6,434 nucleotides of DNA from Pseudomonadota bacterium. GTDB taxonomy: Bacteria > Pseudomonadota > Gammaproteobacteria > Steroidobacterales > Rariloculaceae. Under the pieces are notes generated by a model. That model worked only from the letters and a program-made list of their open reading frames with translations. It searched no databases and was not told the origin of the DNA. The translations under genes were made by a program, and so were the position numbers. Position 1 is the first letter of the stretch. Each line of letters begins with the position of its first letter. The DNA is taken from contig VYEH01000102.1 of the NCBI GenBank assembly GCA_009843005.1, positions 1 through 6,434 of the forward strand, written 5' to 3'. Below are positions 5,755-6,434 of this stretch, in pieces.

Positions 5755-6264
5755 TCATATGAGCCCGCGTTCGGCGAACGAGACCACGTGCCCGTCGGTG
5801 ACAACCAGGTGATCGAGAACGCGCACGTCGACCAGCGCCAGGGCCCGGCTGAGCTTCAGCGTGATGCCGCGGTCGGCGTCGCTCGGCTCCGCGACCTGGC
5901 TGGGATGATTGTGGAAAATCACAATGGCCGCGGCGTTCTTCTCCAGCGCCTGCTGTACGACCACGCGCGGGTACACGGTCGCCCCGTCGACGGTGCCCTT
6001 GAAGAGTTCGGCGACTTCGATCAGGCGATGCCTGGTGTCAAGGTAGATGATGCCGAACACCTCGTTGCGCCGCCCGGTGAGTTTCAGGCGAAGGAAGCCC
6101 TCGATGTCCTGGGGCGAGTTGAGGACGCGGCCGCGGCGGAAGCGCTGGGACAACACCTTCAGCGCGAGCGCCACCACGGAGGATTTCTCGCTCTTGGACA
6201 ATGCACAGGGCGAGAGGGATCGAAAGCGGTTGTCGGGTGCGGGGGCGGTTATCGATGCGGGCAT
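5755..6264 (-). CDS. radC: RadC-like JAB/MPN (JAMM) domain protein, probably a chimera made by the insertion
   Basis: This 169-aa protein is the short RadC form without the N-terminal helix-hairpin-helix region, as in E. coli YkfG and YeeS. JAMM residues are visible: E68 in RRNEVFGIIYLD, H118 and H120 in IVIFHNHPS, and D131 (HxHx10D). The C-terminus VRVLDHLVVTDGHVVSFAERGLI is typical of the family and complete. Despite its historical name, a DNA-repair role for RadC is doubtful; the fold is that of metal-dependent deubiquitinase-like peptidases, and the substrate is unknown. Position 123 is Gln where HNHPSG is the common form. The shared 8 bp with the left edge falls at codons 119-121. I therefore infer that residues 1-119 are native and 121-169 are supplied by the element. 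ATG-6264 has AGGAG 10 nt upstream, and the frame lacks a better start. Confidence 0.88.
   Translation of the reverse strand: MPASITAPAPDNRFRSLSPCALSKSEKSSVVALALKVLSQRFRRGRVLNSPQDIEGFLRLKLTGRRNEVFGIIYLDTRHRLIEVAELFKGTVDGATVYPRVVVQQALEKNAAAIVIFHNHPSQVAEPSDADRGITLKLSRALALVDVRVLDHLVVTDGHVVSFAERGLI
5902..5909. repeat. Proposed right attachment core (attR), GGGATGAT
   Basis: This is the second copy of the 8 bp at 39-46, inside the radC codons for N119, H120 and P121. Bases to its right (TGTGGAAAATC) continue the native radC 5' part; bases to its left belong to the proposed element-borne 3' end. GCGACCT at 5891-5897 lies 12 nt from the first base after the left core in the predicted circle junction, where it would pair with AGGTTGC (47-53). 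Confidence 0.55.
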
Positions 6265-6274
6265 GGGCTGCGTG

Positions 6275-6279
6275 CTCCT
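6275..6279 (-). promoter_or_regulatory. Ribosome binding site of radC
   Basis: On the minus strand AGGAG lies 10 nt before ATG-6264. The spacing is slightly long but usable. It supports the start of the 169-codon frame. Confidence 0.5.
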
Positions 6280-6352
6280 GGAAACGCCCGGTGGGACGCC
6301 GAACGATGGGATGAGGAAAATCGTCCGGGTGTTCTGCGTGGCGAGAAGCCTC

Positions 6353-6371
6353 GCGAAGCACCGGACTTCGC
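6353..6371. other. Short inverted repeat upstream of radC
   Basis: GCGAAG (6353-6358) and CTTCGC (6366-6371) form a 6-bp stem with a 7-nt loop. It lies in the 170-nt stretch between the radC start and the window edge, where I see no convincing gene. It could be a leader hairpin, or part of a terminator of a gene further right, but there is no T-tract. Confidence 0.3.
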
Positions 6372-6434
6372 CCGGCCAACGCCGGCCTCCGGCTCCGCGG
6401 GCCGCAGGGCAGTGGAGCGGCGCGATGGTACAAG

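Larger units (their letters stand above)
41..5909 (+). mobile_element. Tyrosine-recombinase element of Tn554-like type inserted in radC (proposed limits)
   Basis: Sequence evidence: the direct repeat GGGATGAT occurs at 39-46 and 5902-5909, at the same codons of two radC-like frames on the minus strand. Outside the repeats lie complementary pieces of one radC: the 5' part at right (5910-6264) and the 3' part at left (1-38). Between them are three tandem tyrosine recombinases, an HTH/coiled-coil protein, a CHC2-like protein and a second radC 3' end (5755-5903). Family knowledge: Tn554 encodes two tyrosine recombinases (TnpA, TnpB) plus small TnpC and integrates at att554 in staphylococcal radC. 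Its reported core, as I recall it, is GATGTA, close to GATGAT here. Inference: the element is about 5.86 kb, uses GATGAT or GGGATGAT as crossover core, leaves radC functional by supplying its 3' end, and carries no obvious cargo. The exact crossover point inside the shared 8 bp cannot be fixed. Confidence 0.62.

Noticed and set aside
6038..6433. A minus-strand frame reaching the right edge and overlapping radC
   Set aside because: Composition is Arg/Pro-rich and low in motifs, and it overlaps the RadC frame, which has clear JAMM residues.
1..6434. CRISPR array, tRNA or rRNA genes
   Set aside because: No regularly spaced repeats and no cloverleaf or rRNA-like stretches were seen.

Overview
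The window is GC-rich DNA with dense, tightly packed genes. Its RadC-like (JAMM/MPN) protein lacks the helix-hairpin-helix domain, a form common on genomic islands and ICEs. This points to an accessory region of a high-GC proteobacterium; the species cannot be named from the sequence.

My reading is that most of the window is one compact tyrosine-recombinase element, about 41 to 5909, inserted in a minus-strand radC-like gene. The left edge (1-46, minus strand) holds the start of a displaced radC 3' part, reading HPSG..AEPSDADR. The right edge (5755-6264, minus strand) holds a complete 169-codon radC. Both copies share GGGATGAT at the codons for the catalytic HNHP motif (39-46 and 5902-5909) and diverge abruptly on the upstream-of-radC side of it. 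Joining the N-terminal part of the right copy to the left fragment recreates a canonical HNHPSG motif in frame. The simplest explanation is that the element carries its own diverged radC 3' end (5755-5903), which keeps the gene whole after integration while the native 3' end is pushed to the left. Tn554-family transposons are known to use a site in radC.

Layout, left to right: displaced radC end; a left terminal region (47-172) with short repeats and a hairpin; a 109-aa stand-alone CHC2-like (primase N-terminal type) protein without zinc ligands (176-505); three tyrosine recombinases in tandem (573-1670, 1673-3409, 3419-5320); a small helix-turn-helix plus coiled-coil protein of TnpC/DUF6262 type (5310-5738) overlapping the last recombinase; then the convergent radC. 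The four plus-strand genes from 573 to 5738 are 2 bp apart, 9 bp apart and overlapping by 11 bp, so they should form one operon.

The first and third recombinases keep the full R-K-HxxR-H-Y set. The middle one keeps the tyrosine but lacks the first catalytic arginine and the HxxR histidine, so it may be a structural or regulatory partner. By size, the 365-aa, 633-aa and 142-aa proteins resemble Tn554 TnpA, TnpB and TnpC, with an additional recombinase between the first two. No resistance or metabolic passenger gene is visible within the proposed boundaries.
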